Assembly: GCA_029246685.1 (NCBI GenBank)
Contig: JAQWMR010000004.1
Coordinates: 210,841-274,840 of the forward strand
Direction of reading: 5' to 3'
DNA length: 64,000 bases
Source of the DNA: Acidimicrobiales bacterium
GTDB taxonomy: Bacteria > Actinomycetota > Acidimicrobiia > Acidimicrobiales > Aldehydirespiratoraceae
Made by a program: the position numbers and the translations under genes. Shown here piece after piece: positions 1-9,180 of the stretch. The notes below the pieces were generated by a model. The model saw only the letters and a program-made list of their open reading frames with translations. It searched no databases and had not been told where the DNA came from. Position 1 is the stretch's first letter, and the number at the start of each line of letters is the position of its first letter.

Positions 1-51
1 TCGGCACGCGGACTTCAGCCCTGAGCAATCCATAGGCCAAACGACCCACCC

Positions 52-81
52 GCTGCACTTGGGGTCTGACCCCCGCTGCAT
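52..81. repeat. Palindromic intergenic repeat, copy 1
   Basis: A dyad with core GGGGTCTGACCCC (60-73 region) is flanked by GCTGCA on both sides. It lies about 27 nt upstream of rarA. The reverse complement of the element at 30060-30090 matches it at about 28 of 31 positions, and the core recurs at 11125-11159, so it belongs to a dispersed family. The dyad has almost no loop, which suits a protein-bound DNA site or a REP-like element better than an RNA hairpin. The rest of 1-107 shows no gene. Confidence 0.6.
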
Positions 82-107
82 CCCGCTTCATCTCGTAGGG
101 TGCGGCG

Positions 108-1400
108 GTGAGTGACGATCTGTTCAGCGCCGCAGCTGAGGCGCGACTTGTTGGCCGTTCGCCGCTCGCCGCCCGGCTCCGCCCCCGGTCGCTCGACGAT
201 GTCGTCGGCCAGCGTCATCTGCTCTCTCCCGGCAAGCCGCTGCGAGCACTGATCGAGAGCGATCGGCTGTCGTCCGTCATCTTCTGGGGCCCGCCCGGAA
301 CCGGAAAGACGAGCCTCGCCCGGCTCGTCGCCTCCACGACCGAGAAGGTGTTCGAGGAGCTGTCCGCGGTCACCGCGTCGGTGAAGGACGTGCGCGAGAT
401 CATTGCCGAGGCTCGACACCGGCTCGGCGAGCGCGGCGCGGGCACAATCTTGTTTCTCGACGAGGTCCACCGGTTCAACAAGGCGCAGCAGGACACCCTT
501 CTCCCGGCGGTCGAGGAGGGCTTGATCGTCCTCATCGGCGCGACGACGGAGAATCCCCACTTCGAAGTGAACCCGCCGTTGATGTCGCGATCCACTCTGT
601 TCCGCCTTCACGCACTGACCGAGGATGACGTCGCGGAGCTGATCCGGCGGGGGCTGGAGATCGAGGGTGCTTCCGCCGACGACGAGGCAATCACCCACCT
701 CGCGGCGCGCAGCGGCGGCGATGGGCGTCATGCCTTGACCGGGGTCGAAGTAGCGGTCGCGCTCGCCTCCGAGCGAGGACGGCACCTTCATGTGACGCTG
801 CCCGACGCGGAGGGCGCAGTCGACGCAAAGGCGGTGCGCTACGGCCGCGACGGCCACTACGACGTCATCTCCGCGTTCATCAAGAGCATCCGGGGAAGCG
901 ATGCGGATGCCGGGCTTTACTGGCTCGCCCGCATGCTCGAGGCAGGGGAGGACGCTCGCTTCATCGCCCGCCGTCTCGTCATCCTTGCCTCCGAAGACAT
1001 CGGAATGGCCGACCCGCAGTCGCTGCTGATCGCCAACGCCGCCGCGCAGGCCGTGGAGTTCGTTGGCCTGCCAGAGGCGCAGCTGAACCTCGCCCAGGCG
1101 GTCATTCACCTCGCCACGGCGCCCAAGTCGAACCGGGTGACCACGGCGATCTTCGCGGCGAGAGAGGCGGCTCGCGGAGCCGGGGCCGGCGAGGTGCCGG
1201 CCCATCTCCGCGACGCTCACTACAAGGGTGCGGCGAGTCTCGGTCATGGCGACGGCTACCGGCTGCCGCACAACGATCCGAGTGGCTGGGTCGACCAGTC
1301 GTATTGGCCCGAGGAAGTGGCTGACCTGGTGTTCTATGACCCGTCGCCTCATGGCCACGAGGACGAGTTGGAAGAGGACTGGCCGGGTCGACAAGGCTGA
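108..1400 (+). CDS. rarA: Replication-associated recombination ATPase RarA (MgsA)
   Basis: AAA+ ATPase of the RarA/MgsA/WRNIP1 family, which acts at stalled replication forks with the clamp loader and SSB. The 430-residue product has the usual family length. Walker A GPPGTGKT is at residues 61-68, Walker B ILFLDEVHRF around 114-123 with the DE pair at 118-119, and a sensor-like GATTENPHFEVN follows. The C-terminal half carries the conserved region with SAFIKSIRGSD and the motif that reads through YLPH-like residues near the end (GDGYRLPHNDPSGW). The GTG start at 108 precedes SDDLFS, a typical RarA N-terminus. The next gene starts 4 nt after the stop. Confidence 0.95.
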   Translation: MSDDLFSAAAEARLVGRSPLAARLRPRSLDDVVGQRHLLSPGKPLRALIESDRLSSVIFWGPPGTGKTSLARLVASTTEKVFEELSAVTASVKDVREIIAEARHRLGERGAGTILFLDEVHRFNKAQQDTLLPAVEEGLIVLIGATTENPHFEVNPPLMSRSTLFRLHALTEDDVAELIRRGLEIEGASADDEAITHLAARSGGDGRHALTGVEVAVALASERGRHLHVTLPDAEGAVDAKAVRYGRDGHYDVISAFIKSIRGSDADAGLYWLARMLEAGEDARFIARRLVILASEDIGMADPQSLLIANAAAQAVEFVGLPEAQLNLAQAVIHLATAPKSNRVTTAIFAAREAARGAGAGEVPAHLRDAHYKGAASLGHGDGYRLPHNDPSGWVDQSYWPEEVADLVFYDPSPHGHEDELEEDWPGRQG

Positions 1401-1404
1401 ACCG

Positions 1405-2994
1405 ATGCGTCGCATCGTCCTCTTGGTTTCGGTCGTCCTCATCGCGGCGGCGTGTTCCGACGATGGCGGGGGAGATGGCAGCCCGGCGCCGACGACGACG
1501 GTCGCAACGACGACGCCGTCAACGACGGCTCCACCGACCACCACTGCCGGCGACATCGGCCCGGTCTTCATCGGCGGCAACGACCCGGCGATCGCTCTGA
1601 TCGGCCGCTGGGACACGACCGACCCCACCGCGCCGTGGGCCGGATGGGCCGGCGCGTCGATCACGGCGCGCTTCGAGGGAACCGGCCTTGGTGTTCACCT
1701 TGCGGGAAACGAGGTCGATGAGCTGATTCGGGTCGTCGTCGACGGCGACGTTCTGGGCGCACACCGGCTCCTCGCACTCGCGAACGAAGCCGAGGATCGG
1801 ATCATCCCGGTCGTCGAGGACCTCGACTTCGGCTGGCACACCGTCGAGGTCGTCAAGGAGACCCGCTTCGCCGATCTGACCTTCCGAGGCCTGACCGTGA
1901 TCGGCACCGGCGAACTCGAGACGTTGCCGGTGAGCGATCGACGCATCGTCTTCTACGGCGATTCGAACCTCGCCGGGCACTCGCTCATCAGTGAACGAGA
2001 CGAACCCGACCCGCTGCTCTACGGCACGTACTTCGGCTACGCCGGAATCACCGCCCGGATGTTTGGCGCGGACTTCCACAACATCTCCTGGAGCGGAAGC
2101 CGGATCGCCCAGGTCGAGGCCGTGTTCGACGCCCACGATCGCGAGGCGCCCGACGACGCGTGGGACCTCTCGCAGTTCCCGGCCGATGTCGTCGTCATGA
2201 ACCTGGGTGCGAACGACATCTACGGCCCGACGAAGGATGACGTGATGGCCGACTACCTGTCGATGCTCGACACGCTCCGGGCCGGTCACCCCAACGCCCA
2301 CATCGTGATCTACAACGCTTATGGATGGGCTCCCGCCGAACCAGCGGGCTACACACACGAACTCCTTGACCTTTGGGACGACGACAACATGTCGGTCGCC
2401 TCGTTCCCGTGGGTATTCGAGCAATTCCACGGCACCGAGTACGACCACGGCGGCATGGCGATGGTGCTCGCCGACCATCTCGAGTGGGTGATGGGGTGGG
2501 ACGCGGCCGAGCAGGACGTCATGAGCGGCTTCGGCCGAGATGGCGACCTCGCCAACGGCAGCTTTGAGAACGTCGCCCCGTTCGGTGGGTGGGGATGGCG
2601 CTACTACAACGACCCGGGCATCACCCGTCACGTCGGCGACGGAGGCGCATACGACGGCGATGCCTATGTCACCCTCAGTGATGGCGCGTCGATCCACCAG
2701 CCGACGCCGATTCGGCCGGGACAGACGCTGCGAGTGGAAGGCTTCTCCCGCGTCGACGAGCCGGGCGAGATGATCGTCACGATCGATTTCCGGAACCAGA
2801 CCATCTACAGCGACCCGATCAACTCGGAATCCACGTTCCTCCCCAACGATCTCAAGGTCGACCTGGAGTGGGTGGACTTCGGCGTGTTCGCGGTCGCACC
2901 GGATGACGAGAATGTCTGGCACGCGCGGGTGACATTCACGGCCGGCGACGGCGCGACGGTGTATCTCGACGCGGTCACGCAGACGATCTCGTAG
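1405..2994 (+). CDS. Secreted SGNH/GDSL esterase lipoprotein, CE2-like
   Basis: The 529-residue protein begins with a short hydrophobic signal ending in IAAAC, so Cys17 is the likely lipidation site. A Thr/Pro/Ala-rich linker follows (about 25-50). Residues about 55-180 look like the jelly-roll N-domain of carbohydrate-esterase family 2 (IGRWD, ITARFEGTGL, VVVDG). The SGNH hydrolase has nucleophile Ser187 in FYGDSN, where GDSI or GDSL is more usual, an oxyanion stretch MNLGANDIYG, and a candidate His in EYDHGG. A C-terminal beta-rich segment from about 385 (NGSFENV, GDAYVTLSDG) resembles a carbohydrate-binding module. Deacetylation of an extracellular polysaccharide is inferred. The ATG at 1405 was chosen because it gives the signal peptide and lies 4 nt after rarA. 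Confidence 0.75.
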   Translation: MRRIVLLVSVVLIAAACSDDGGGDGSPAPTTTVATTTPSTTAPPTTTAGDIGPVFIGGNDPAIALIGRWDTTDPTAPWAGWAGASITARFEGTGLGVHLAGNEVDELIRVVVDGDVLGAHRLLALANEAEDRIIPVVEDLDFGWHTVEVVKETRFADLTFRGLTVIGTGELETLPVSDRRIVFYGDSNLAGHSLISERDEPDPLLYGTYFGYAGITARMFGADFHNISWSGSRIAQVEAVFDAHDREAPDDAWDLSQFPADVVVMNLGANDIYGPTKDDVMADYLSMLDTLRAGHPNAHIVIYNAYGWAPAEPAGYTHELLDLWDDDNMSVASFPWVFEQFHGTEYDHGGMAMVLADHLEWVMGWDAAEQDVMSGFGRDGDLANGSFENVAPFGGWGWRYYNDPGITRHVGDGGAYDGDAYVTLSDGASIHQPTPIRPGQTLRVEGFSRVDEPGEMIVTIDFRNQTIYSDPINSESTFLPNDLKVDLEWVDFGVFAVAPDDENVWHARVTFTAGDGATVYLDAVTQTIS

Positions 2995-3047
2995 CGCCCG
3001 TCGCAGCATCCCCCAGCGCCGGCGCGCCGGAGGGTTCACTGGGAGAC

Positions 3048-3443
3048 ATGTCCGGAGCTGACCTCGCCGCCGTGATCGTGTCCGTTGTCTGCCTCGCGAT
3101 CGTCGTGATCATGGTCCTCGCCGTTCAGGCCCTGATCCGCACTATGCAGGAACTACGCGCCACGGTCGACGACCTGCGCGGTGCCACGCTCCCGATGGTC
3201 CACGACCTCCACTCCACCGTCTCGAAAGCCGGCGACGAGCTGGAGCGGGTCGACGCTGTCCTCGACAAGGCCGAGCGCATCTCCACCACCGCCGACGTCG
3301 CATCACGACTCGCCTACAAAGCGGTGGCGCCGCCGCTGATCAAGACGGCATCGCTCGTTGCCGGCGCAGGCCGAGCGACATGGCGAATGCGCAGCAGTAA
3401 GCCTCGCCGCCGGGCGATCGAAGTCGGAGGGAAAGCCAAATGA
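3048..3443 (+). CDS. DUF948 membrane-anchored protein
   Basis: The 131-residue protein has one N-terminal transmembrane helix (about 7-29) followed by a heptad-like helical region typical of DUF948 (VDDLRGATLPMVHDL, KAGDELERVDAVLDKAERIS). A purine-rich GGGAG lies just ahead of the ATG. DUF948 proteins commonly sit upstream of alaS in actinobacteria, as here. The function is unknown; envelope association is inferred from the helix. The last codons overlap the next gene by 4 nt. Confidence 0.8.
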   Translation: MSGADLAAVIVSVVCLAIVVIMVLAVQALIRTMQELRATVDDLRGATLPMVHDLHSTVSKAGDELERVDAVLDKAERISTTADVASRLAYKAVAPPLIKTASLVAGAGRATWRMRSSKPRRRAIEVGGKAK

Positions 3444-3748
3444 AGCGGATCTTCTGGGGAAGCCTCGGGTACGCGGCCGGTCTCGGCACGTCGGTCTACG
3501 TCCAGCGCCGGGTGCGCGCCGCGGTCGAGCACTACACACCCGAACAGATCCGGGCCGACGTGCAGGAGAAGAGCCGACAGGCCGCCGGCCGGGCCAAGGA
3601 CGTGGTGATCGACCTCCGCGAAGCAGCCGCTGACGGCGTCGCCACCATGCGAGCCCGCGAGGACGAACTCCGGCGCGAGTTCGCGCCCGACGGCGACGAC
3701 ACCGACAGTCCTGGCCACCACCACCGTCCTGCCCGCATTCGCCACTGA
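3440..3748 (+). CDS. Small conserved protein between DUF948 gene and alaS
   Basis: The 102-residue protein starts MKRIFWGSLGYAAGLGTSVYV, giving a short Gly-rich hydrophobic N-terminus, then a charged helical segment (about 38-85) and a His/Arg-rich tail. Its position resembles the small DUF6167-type proteins found between the DUF948 gene and alaS in streptomycetes. That assignment rests on context and size rather than a clear motif. The start is an ATG in a 4-nt overlap with the DUF948 gene, so the two are probably translationally coupled. Function unknown. Confidence 0.65.
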   Translation: MKRIFWGSLGYAAGLGTSVYVQRRVRAAVEHYTPEQIRADVQEKSRQAAGRAKDVVIDLREAAADGVATMRAREDELRREFAPDGDDTDSPGHHHRPARIRH

Positions 3749-3802
3749 CGGCCGTCGAATCAACACGGGCCCGCCGCAGGGGAGCGGTAGGCTGCTCCAC
3801 TC

Positions 3803-6370
3803 ATGAAGGCCAACGAGGTACGCAAGGCGTTCACGGATTACTTCGTGGAACGAGGTCACTTGGATCTGCCGAGCGCGTCCTTGATCCCGCACGATCCGAC
3901 CGTGCTCTTCACCGTGGCGGGAATGGTGCCCTTCAAGACGTACTTCACCGGCGAGGAGGCGCCCCCGGGCAATCGGGTCGTCAGCATTCAGAAGTGTGTG
4001 CGGGCCGGCGGCAAACACAACGATCTCGACGAGATCGGCCGCACCCTTCGTCACCTCACCTTCTTCGAGATGATGGGCAACTTCAGTTTCGGCGACTACT
4101 TCAAGTCCGAGGCGTGCGCCTTCGCGTGGGACTTCATCACGAACGTGCTCGAACTCGATCCGGATCGGCTGTGGGTCACCGTGCACATCTCCGACGACGA
4201 GGCCGCCGAGATCTGGGAGAACGAGGTCGGCGTCGCGGCCGATCGCATTCAGCGTCTCGACGAGGACAACTACTGGAAGATGGGCGACACCGGCCCCTGC
4301 GGCCCCTGCTCGGAGATCTTCTGGGACAAGGGCCCGGAGTTCGGCGAGGACGGCGGGCCGGCCCACGGTGACGAGGACCGGTTCATCGAGTTCTGGAACC
4401 TCGTGTTCATGCAGTACGACCAGGCGGACGACGGTACGAAGATGCCGTTGCCCAAGACGGCGATCGACACCGGCATGGGTCTCGAGCGAACCGTCTCGAT
4501 CCTGCAGGGAGTCGACTCCGTCTGGGACACCGACGAGCTCGCCGCGCTGCAGGAGTTCGCAGCGGAGCTGACCGGCATCGACCCAGCGGCTGCCGAGCCG
4601 GAGCAGCTCGTCTCGCTGCGCATCCTTGCGGACCACGCCCGCAGCACATCCATGCTGGTCAGCGACGGTGTCTTCCCGTCCAACGAGGCGCGGGGCTACG
4701 CGCTGCGGCGCATCCTTCGCCGCGCTGTCCGTCACGCCTACATCCTCGGCGTCGAGACGCCGGTCATGGGCGGCATGGTCGACGCGGTCGTCGAAGTCAT
4801 GGGCGGCGACTACCCGGATCTGGTCGAGAACCACGCGTTCGTGCGCGACGTCGTCGACCGTGAGGAAGTTCGATTCCGCGAGACGCTGCGCACCGGTCAG
4901 GCGATTCTGGACGACAAGCTCGACTCGCTCGGGGAGGGTGAGACCCTTCCGGGTGACACTGCCTTCCTGCTCCACGACACCTACGGCTTCCCGCTGGAAG
5001 TCACACAGGAGATCACCGGCGAACGCGGCGTCGAAGTCGACGTCGACGGGTTCCGCGCCGCGATGTCGGCCCAGCAGAAGCGAGCCAAGGACGCCCGCAA
5101 AGTCAGCGCGTCCGGCGACACCGGCGACCTGGTGGCGCTGGTCGATGCGCACGGCGAGACGGTCTTCACCGGTCGCGACGAGATCACGTCGGACGCCACT
5201 GTGCTTCATGTCGACGACTCGATCGTGGTGCTCGACCGGACGCCGTTCTACGCTGAGTCCGGCGGCCAGATCGGCGACACGGGCACGATTCAGACCGAGA
5301 CCGGTGTCATCACCGTCTCCGACAGCACCTATGGAGTCCCGGGCTTGACCGTGCACGCCATCGCTGAGGCGAACGGCGCGATCGAGACGGGCCAAGCCGC
5401 GATGGCGACGATCGACGACGATCGGCGCGCCGCGATCCGGCGCAACCACACGGCCACTCATCTTCTCCACTGGGCGCTGCGCGAGATTGTCGGCGACCAC
5501 GTCAAGCAGCAGGGTTCGTGGGTCGGTCCGGATCGGCTCCGGTTCGACTTCAGCCACTACGAGTCGGTCACCGCCGAGCAGATCGCTGCGGTCGAGGATC
5601 TCGTCAACGACGAGGTGCTCAACAACCCCTCGTGTCGCCACTTCGAGACGACCATGGACGAGGCGCAGAAGCTCGGCGCGATCGCGTTCTTCGGCGACAA
5701 GTACGGCGACGTCGTGCGGGTTCTCGAGGCGGGTCCGAACTCCACCGAGCTCTGCGGTGGCACCCACGTCAAGGCGTTGGGCGACATCGGCATGGTGAAG
5801 GTTCTGTCCGAGGGCTCGATCGGGAGCAACATCCGCCGCATCGAAGCCGTCACCGGCGACGGCACCCGCGAGGCGCTGCGCGAGGTCGACTGCACGCTCG
5901 CAGCGACCGCCGACGCGCTCGGCGTCGCGAACGCAGACGAGGCGCCCGATGCGGCGGAGCGCCTGCAGAACGAGGTCAAGAACCTTCGCAAGCAGCTGTC
6001 CGCGGCGAAACAACAACTCGCCGTCGGCCAGGCGCCCGCGCTCGCGGGGAAGGCGATCGATGGCGTCGTGGTCGATCGCGTCGACGGCGTGGACCGCAAC
6101 GGCCTTCGTGATCTCGCGGTATCGGTCCGAGATCAGGGCGACGTGCATGCCGTCGTGCTCGGCGCCGTCCTCGATGGCGGAGGCGTCGCGCTCGCGGCGG
6201 CGGTCACCCCGGAGAGCGCGCACAAAGCGGGCGAGCTGATTGACGACGCGAAGAAGACCATCGGTGGTGGCGGCAAGGCCGCGGACGACATCTCGGTCGC
6301 CGGTGGCAAGAACGCCGAGTCGCTCGACGAGGCGCTGGACCAGGCCCGCGCCGCGGCCGGCATCGGCTGA
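3803..6370 (+). CDS. alaS: Alanine--tRNA ligase
   Basis: Charges tRNA-Ala and edits mischarged Ser and Gly. The 855-residue protein has all parts of the family: a class II catalytic core (VAGMVPFKTYFTG, FFEMMGNFSFGDYF, TGPCGPCSEI), the editing domain with zinc ligands His549/His553 in HTATHLLH and Cys651/His655 in CGGTH, and the C-Ala domain containing a coiled coil (about 715-745) and a Gly-rich segment (GGGGKA). Cytosolic. ruvX begins 1 nt after the stop. Confidence 0.98.
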   Translation: MKANEVRKAFTDYFVERGHLDLPSASLIPHDPTVLFTVAGMVPFKTYFTGEEAPPGNRVVSIQKCVRAGGKHNDLDEIGRTLRHLTFFEMMGNFSFGDYFKSEACAFAWDFITNVLELDPDRLWVTVHISDDEAAEIWENEVGVAADRIQRLDEDNYWKMGDTGPCGPCSEIFWDKGPEFGEDGGPAHGDEDRFIEFWNLVFMQYDQADDGTKMPLPKTAIDTGMGLERTVSILQGVDSVWDTDELAALQEFAAELTGIDPAAAEPEQLVSLRILADHARSTSMLVSDGVFPSNEARGYALRRILRRAVRHAYILGVETPVMGGMVDAVVEVMGGDYPDLVENHAFVRDVVDREEVRFRETLRTGQAILDDKLDSLGEGETLPGDTAFLLHDTYGFPLEVTQEITGERGVEVDVDGFRAAMSAQQKRAKDARKVSASGDTGDLVALVDAHGETVFTGRDEITSDATVLHVDDSIVVLDRTPFYAESGGQIGDTGTIQTETGVITVSDSTYGVPGLTVHAIAEANGAIETGQAAMATIDDDRRAAIRRNHTATHLLHWALREIVGDHVKQQGSWVGPDRLRFDFSHYESVTAEQIAAVEDLVNDEVLNNPSCRHFETTMDEAQKLGAIAFFGDKYGDVVRVLEAGPNSTELCGGTHVKALGDIGMVKVLSEGSIGSNIRRIEAVTGDGTREALREVDCTLAATADALGVANADEAPDAAERLQNEVKNLRKQLSAAKQQLAVGQAPALAGKAIDGVVVDRVDGVDRNGLRDLAVSVRDQGDVHAVVLGAVLDGGGVALAAAVTPESAHKAGELIDDAKKTIGGGGKAADDISVAGGKNAESLDEALDQARAAAGIG

Positions 6371-6371
6371 C

Positions 6372-6797
6372 ATGCGAGCCCTGGGCCTCGACCTGGGGTC
6401 GAAGCGGATCGGGGTCGCCATCAGCGACTCCAACGGCTCTGTTGCCACCCCGATCGAGGTGGTGAAGCGCAGCGGTGATCGCCGGCGCGAGCACCGTGAG
6501 ATCGCCGATCTCGTCGTCGAATGGGAGGCCGAGATCGTGGTGGTCGGGCTGCCGCTCAACATGGATGGCAGCGTCGGCGAGATGGCGAAAAAGTACCGCA
6601 GCGAAGCAAAGGCACTGGGCGACACCCTCGACGTGCCCGTCGTTCCCTACGATGAACGGCTGACAACCGTCACCGCGGAGCGATCCCTCATGGAACAAGA
6701 GATGAAGGCCGACGCCCGCCGCCAGGTGGTGGACAAGGTCGCAGCAGCTGTGATGCTCCAATCGTGGCTCGACGCGGGGATGCCGCATGGCTCGTAA
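6372..6797 (+). CDS. ruvX: Holliday-junction-resolvase-like RuvX (YqgF)
   Basis: RNase H-fold nuclease of the YqgF family, implicated in 16S rRNA 5' maturation and/or junction resolution. The 141-residue protein opens with LGLDLGSKRIGVAIS, containing the first catalytic Asp, and has VVGLPLNMDGS and YDERLTTVTAE, the other conserved acidic motifs. The ATG at 6372 matches the family N-terminus; upstream in-frame codons overlap alaS. It overlaps mltG by 11 nt, the usual actinobacterial arrangement. Confidence 0.95.
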   Translation: MRALGLDLGSKRIGVAISDSNGSVATPIEVVKRSGDRRREHREIADLVVEWEAEIVVVGLPLNMDGSVGEMAKKYRSEAKALGDTLDVPVVPYDERLTTVTAERSLMEQEMKADARRQVVDKVAAAVMLQSWLDAGMPHGS

Positions 6798-8295
6798 GCC
6801 CCGCCGCAACTTCGCCGCCTTCCTGACCGGAGAGGTGGATGAGGAGATCCCCGAGGCGGCGAAGCCGCCGGTGGCCCCGCCGCGGGCCACCGACGCCCCG
6901 CTGATCCCCAATGAGCCGCCGCGTCGTCCAGCCACCCGGGTCATGCGAGCCGCGCAGTCCGCTCCGACGTCGCCTCCGCCACTCGCCCCGGGCGCAGAAG
7001 GCGAAGAGGTGCCGATCGTCGCGCTGCCGGACTACGCCGCCCCGCCCGGCGTCGTCGTGTCGGCCGGCGTGGACGCCCACGGTGTCGAGTACGTGTTCGA
7101 GGATGACCCGGGCGCGACGCCCCTCGTCGACCCTCGCTACGACGCCGACGACCGCAACTGGGTCCGCTACCGCACGAGTTGGGGTGGCTTCCTGCGCGTT
7201 ATCGGGCTCGTCATTCTCGTACTCGTTCTCGTGGTGACGGTCCGCAGCCGCATCTACGGCTACATCGACGACCAGGTGTCCCAAGGTGGCGAACACGGCG
7301 AGTCGGTGCCGTTCAATATCCAGACCAATTCGGCGGTCAACGACGTCGCCACCGCCCTGGCCGACTCCGGTGTGATCAACAACGCGACGGTCTTCCGGTA
7401 CTGGCTACGGTGCGACGTCGCGAATGGCGGCGAGATCACGATCACCGGCTTCCTGAGCTGCGACACAGAGGTCCAGTTCCAGGCCGGCGACTACAACCTG
7501 GTCGAGAACATGACCTACGACCAGGTCCTCGATGAGCTGAACAACGGCCCGATCGTCGAGAAGCTCTTCCAAGTCTGCATTCCCGAGGGAATGCGGGTGA
7601 GTCAGTTCATCGAACGGATCCTGGAAGAGAACGAGATCTACGATCGAGACCAGCTCGTCGAGGCACTGAGCGATCGCGAACTCGCATCGAGTTATCTCCG
7701 CGAGACCAGCGCCGGTCTCTTCCCGTTTGAGGGACTTCTGTTCCCCGCCTGCTACGACGTCCCGGAGGGCAGCCTTGCCGACGAACGCTCGATCGTCTCA
7801 CGGATGACCATCGAGATGGACACCCGTATCGAACGCGCCTCCGCCGCGTCGGATGGCCTTCCGCCGTTGGCTGTGGAGATGGGGTTCGACGAGTACGACA
7901 TGGTAATCATTGCCTCGCTCATCGAGGAGGAGTCACTCGTCGACGACGACCGAGCCAAGATCTCCCGCGTGATCTGGAATCGCATCGAGCAGAACTGGCT
8001 GCTGGGAATCGACGCATCCGCCTGTTTCGCGCATCCACTTCCGTGTGAGCTCACCGACGAGGCGTTGAACGACCCGAATCCCTGGAACACCCGCGCCATC
8101 GCCGGCCTCCCGATCACCCCGATTTCGTCGCCTGGTCAGAAGTCGCTCGACGCTGCGTTCGCTCCGGTTGACGGCGAGTGGATGTACTACGTCCGCACGG
8201 ATCTCGACGGGGTGATCGGTGCGCACACGTTCGCGGTGACGGATTCGGAGTTCCAGGCCGCCAAGGAGATCTGCCAGGGATTGGGGTACTGCTGA
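6787..8295 (+). CDS. mltG: Endolytic murein transglycosylase MltG
   Basis: Membrane-bound lytic transglycosylase of the YceG family that cleaves nascent peptidoglycan strands. The 502-residue protein has a Pro/Ala-rich cytoplasmic N-terminus (1-130), one transmembrane helix (about 137-155), a LysM-like segment and the YceG catalytic region. The catalytic Glu lies in ASLIEEES (Glu380-382), followed by SRVIWNRI, then AGLPITPISSPG and a terminal GAHTFAVTDSEF that matches the family end. The N-terminal extension is longer than in E. coli, which is common in actinobacteria. The stop overlaps the aroE start by 1 nt (TGATG). Confidence 0.93.
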   Translation: MARKPRRNFAAFLTGEVDEEIPEAAKPPVAPPRATDAPLIPNEPPRRPATRVMRAAQSAPTSPPPLAPGAEGEEVPIVALPDYAAPPGVVVSAGVDAHGVEYVFEDDPGATPLVDPRYDADDRNWVRYRTSWGGFLRVIGLVILVLVLVVTVRSRIYGYIDDQVSQGGEHGESVPFNIQTNSAVNDVATALADSGVINNATVFRYWLRCDVANGGEITITGFLSCDTEVQFQAGDYNLVENMTYDQVLDELNNGPIVEKLFQVCIPEGMRVSQFIERILEENEIYDRDQLVEALSDRELASSYLRETSAGLFPFEGLLFPACYDVPEGSLADERSIVSRMTIEMDTRIERASAASDGLPPLAVEMGFDEYDMVIIASLIEEESLVDDDRAKISRVIWNRIEQNWLLGIDASACFAHPLPCELTDEALNDPNPWNTRAIAGLPITPISSPGQKSLDAAFAPVDGEWMYYVRTDLDGVIGAHTFAVTDSEFQAAKEICQGLGYC

Positions 8296-9119
8296 TGATC
8301 ACCGGCGAGACGCGCGTCGCCGCCGTCATCGGTGATCCCATCGGCCACTCGCTCTCGCCCGAGCTGCACAACGCGGCGTTCGCCGCGGCTGGACTCGATT
8401 GGGTCTACGTGGCGCTGCCCGTCGCGGCCGGCAGTGGAGCCGCCGCGGTCGATGCGATGCGGGCGACCGGACTCGCCGGCTTGTCCGTGACCACGCCGCA
8501 CAAGGATGAGGTCGCCGCGGCCGCCGACGAACGCAGCGACGCCGTCGTCGCACTCGGCGCCGCCAACTGTCTGGTGCCCCTGGCCGACGGTCGCATTCGG
8601 GCGGAGAACACTGATGGCGGTGGATTCCTCGCCGGGCTACTCGACGACGCGGACTGCGCCGTCGGGGGACGACGCGTCGGTGTGATCGGGGCGGGCGGAG
8701 CCGGACGAGCGATCGCGCAGGCCGCGGGCGCGGCGGGAGCATCGGCGGTCATCGTCGTCAACCGCACGCTGGAACGAGCCCATGTGGCGGCCGACCTCGC
8801 GGGCACCGTCGGCGTTGTCGGCCAGGCCTCGGATCTCGCCACAGCGGACGTCGTCGTCAACACGACCACCGTCGGCATGGGCGGGGGCTCGGAGATGCCC
8901 TGCGACCCCGCGTTGCTCCATGGCGGGCAAGTGGTGGTCGACATCGTCTACACGCCGCTCGAAACGGCGTGGCTCGCGGCAGTGCGTGAGGCCGGGATCG
9001 AGGGCCACAACGGGTTGTCGATGCTCGTACACCAGGCGGCGATCGCGTTCACGCACTGGACCGGTGTGGCTGCTCCGGTCGCCGCGATGCGCGCCGTCGT
9101 GCAGAACAAATTCGTATAG
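8295..9119 (+). CDS. aroE: Shikimate dehydrogenase
   Basis: NADPH-dependent reduction of 3-dehydroshikimate to shikimate. The 274-residue protein has the shikimate-binding GHSLSPELHN (18-26), catalytic Lys70 in SVTTPHK, Asp107 in ENTDGGG, the dinucleotide loop GAGGAGR and an NRT motif downstream. The ATG at 8295 overlaps the mltG stop by 1 nt. aroK, aroB and aroQ follow 2 kb downstream, interrupted by the DUF4388 and prepilin peptidase genes. Confidence 0.95.
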   Translation: MITGETRVAAVIGDPIGHSLSPELHNAAFAAAGLDWVYVALPVAAGSGAAAVDAMRATGLAGLSVTTPHKDEVAAAADERSDAVVALGAANCLVPLADGRIRAENTDGGGFLAGLLDDADCAVGGRRVGVIGAGGAGRAIAQAAGAAGASAVIVVNRTLERAHVAADLAGTVGVVGQASDLATADVVVNTTTVGMGGGSEMPCDPALLHGGQVVVDIVYTPLETAWLAAVREAGIEGHNGLSMLVHQAAIAFTHWTGVAAPVAAMRAVVQNKFV

Positions 9120-9180
9120 TCCTCACTTCCCACGAGCGACGTGCCGATGGTCAGGTGTTCGCACCACTTCGGAGGTCACT

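Noticed and set aside
3314..6625. Very long open frame on the minus strand (over 1100 codons)
   Set aside because: It is antisense to alaS, which has complete family motifs; such mirror frames are expected in GC-rich genes and this one has no recognisable domains.
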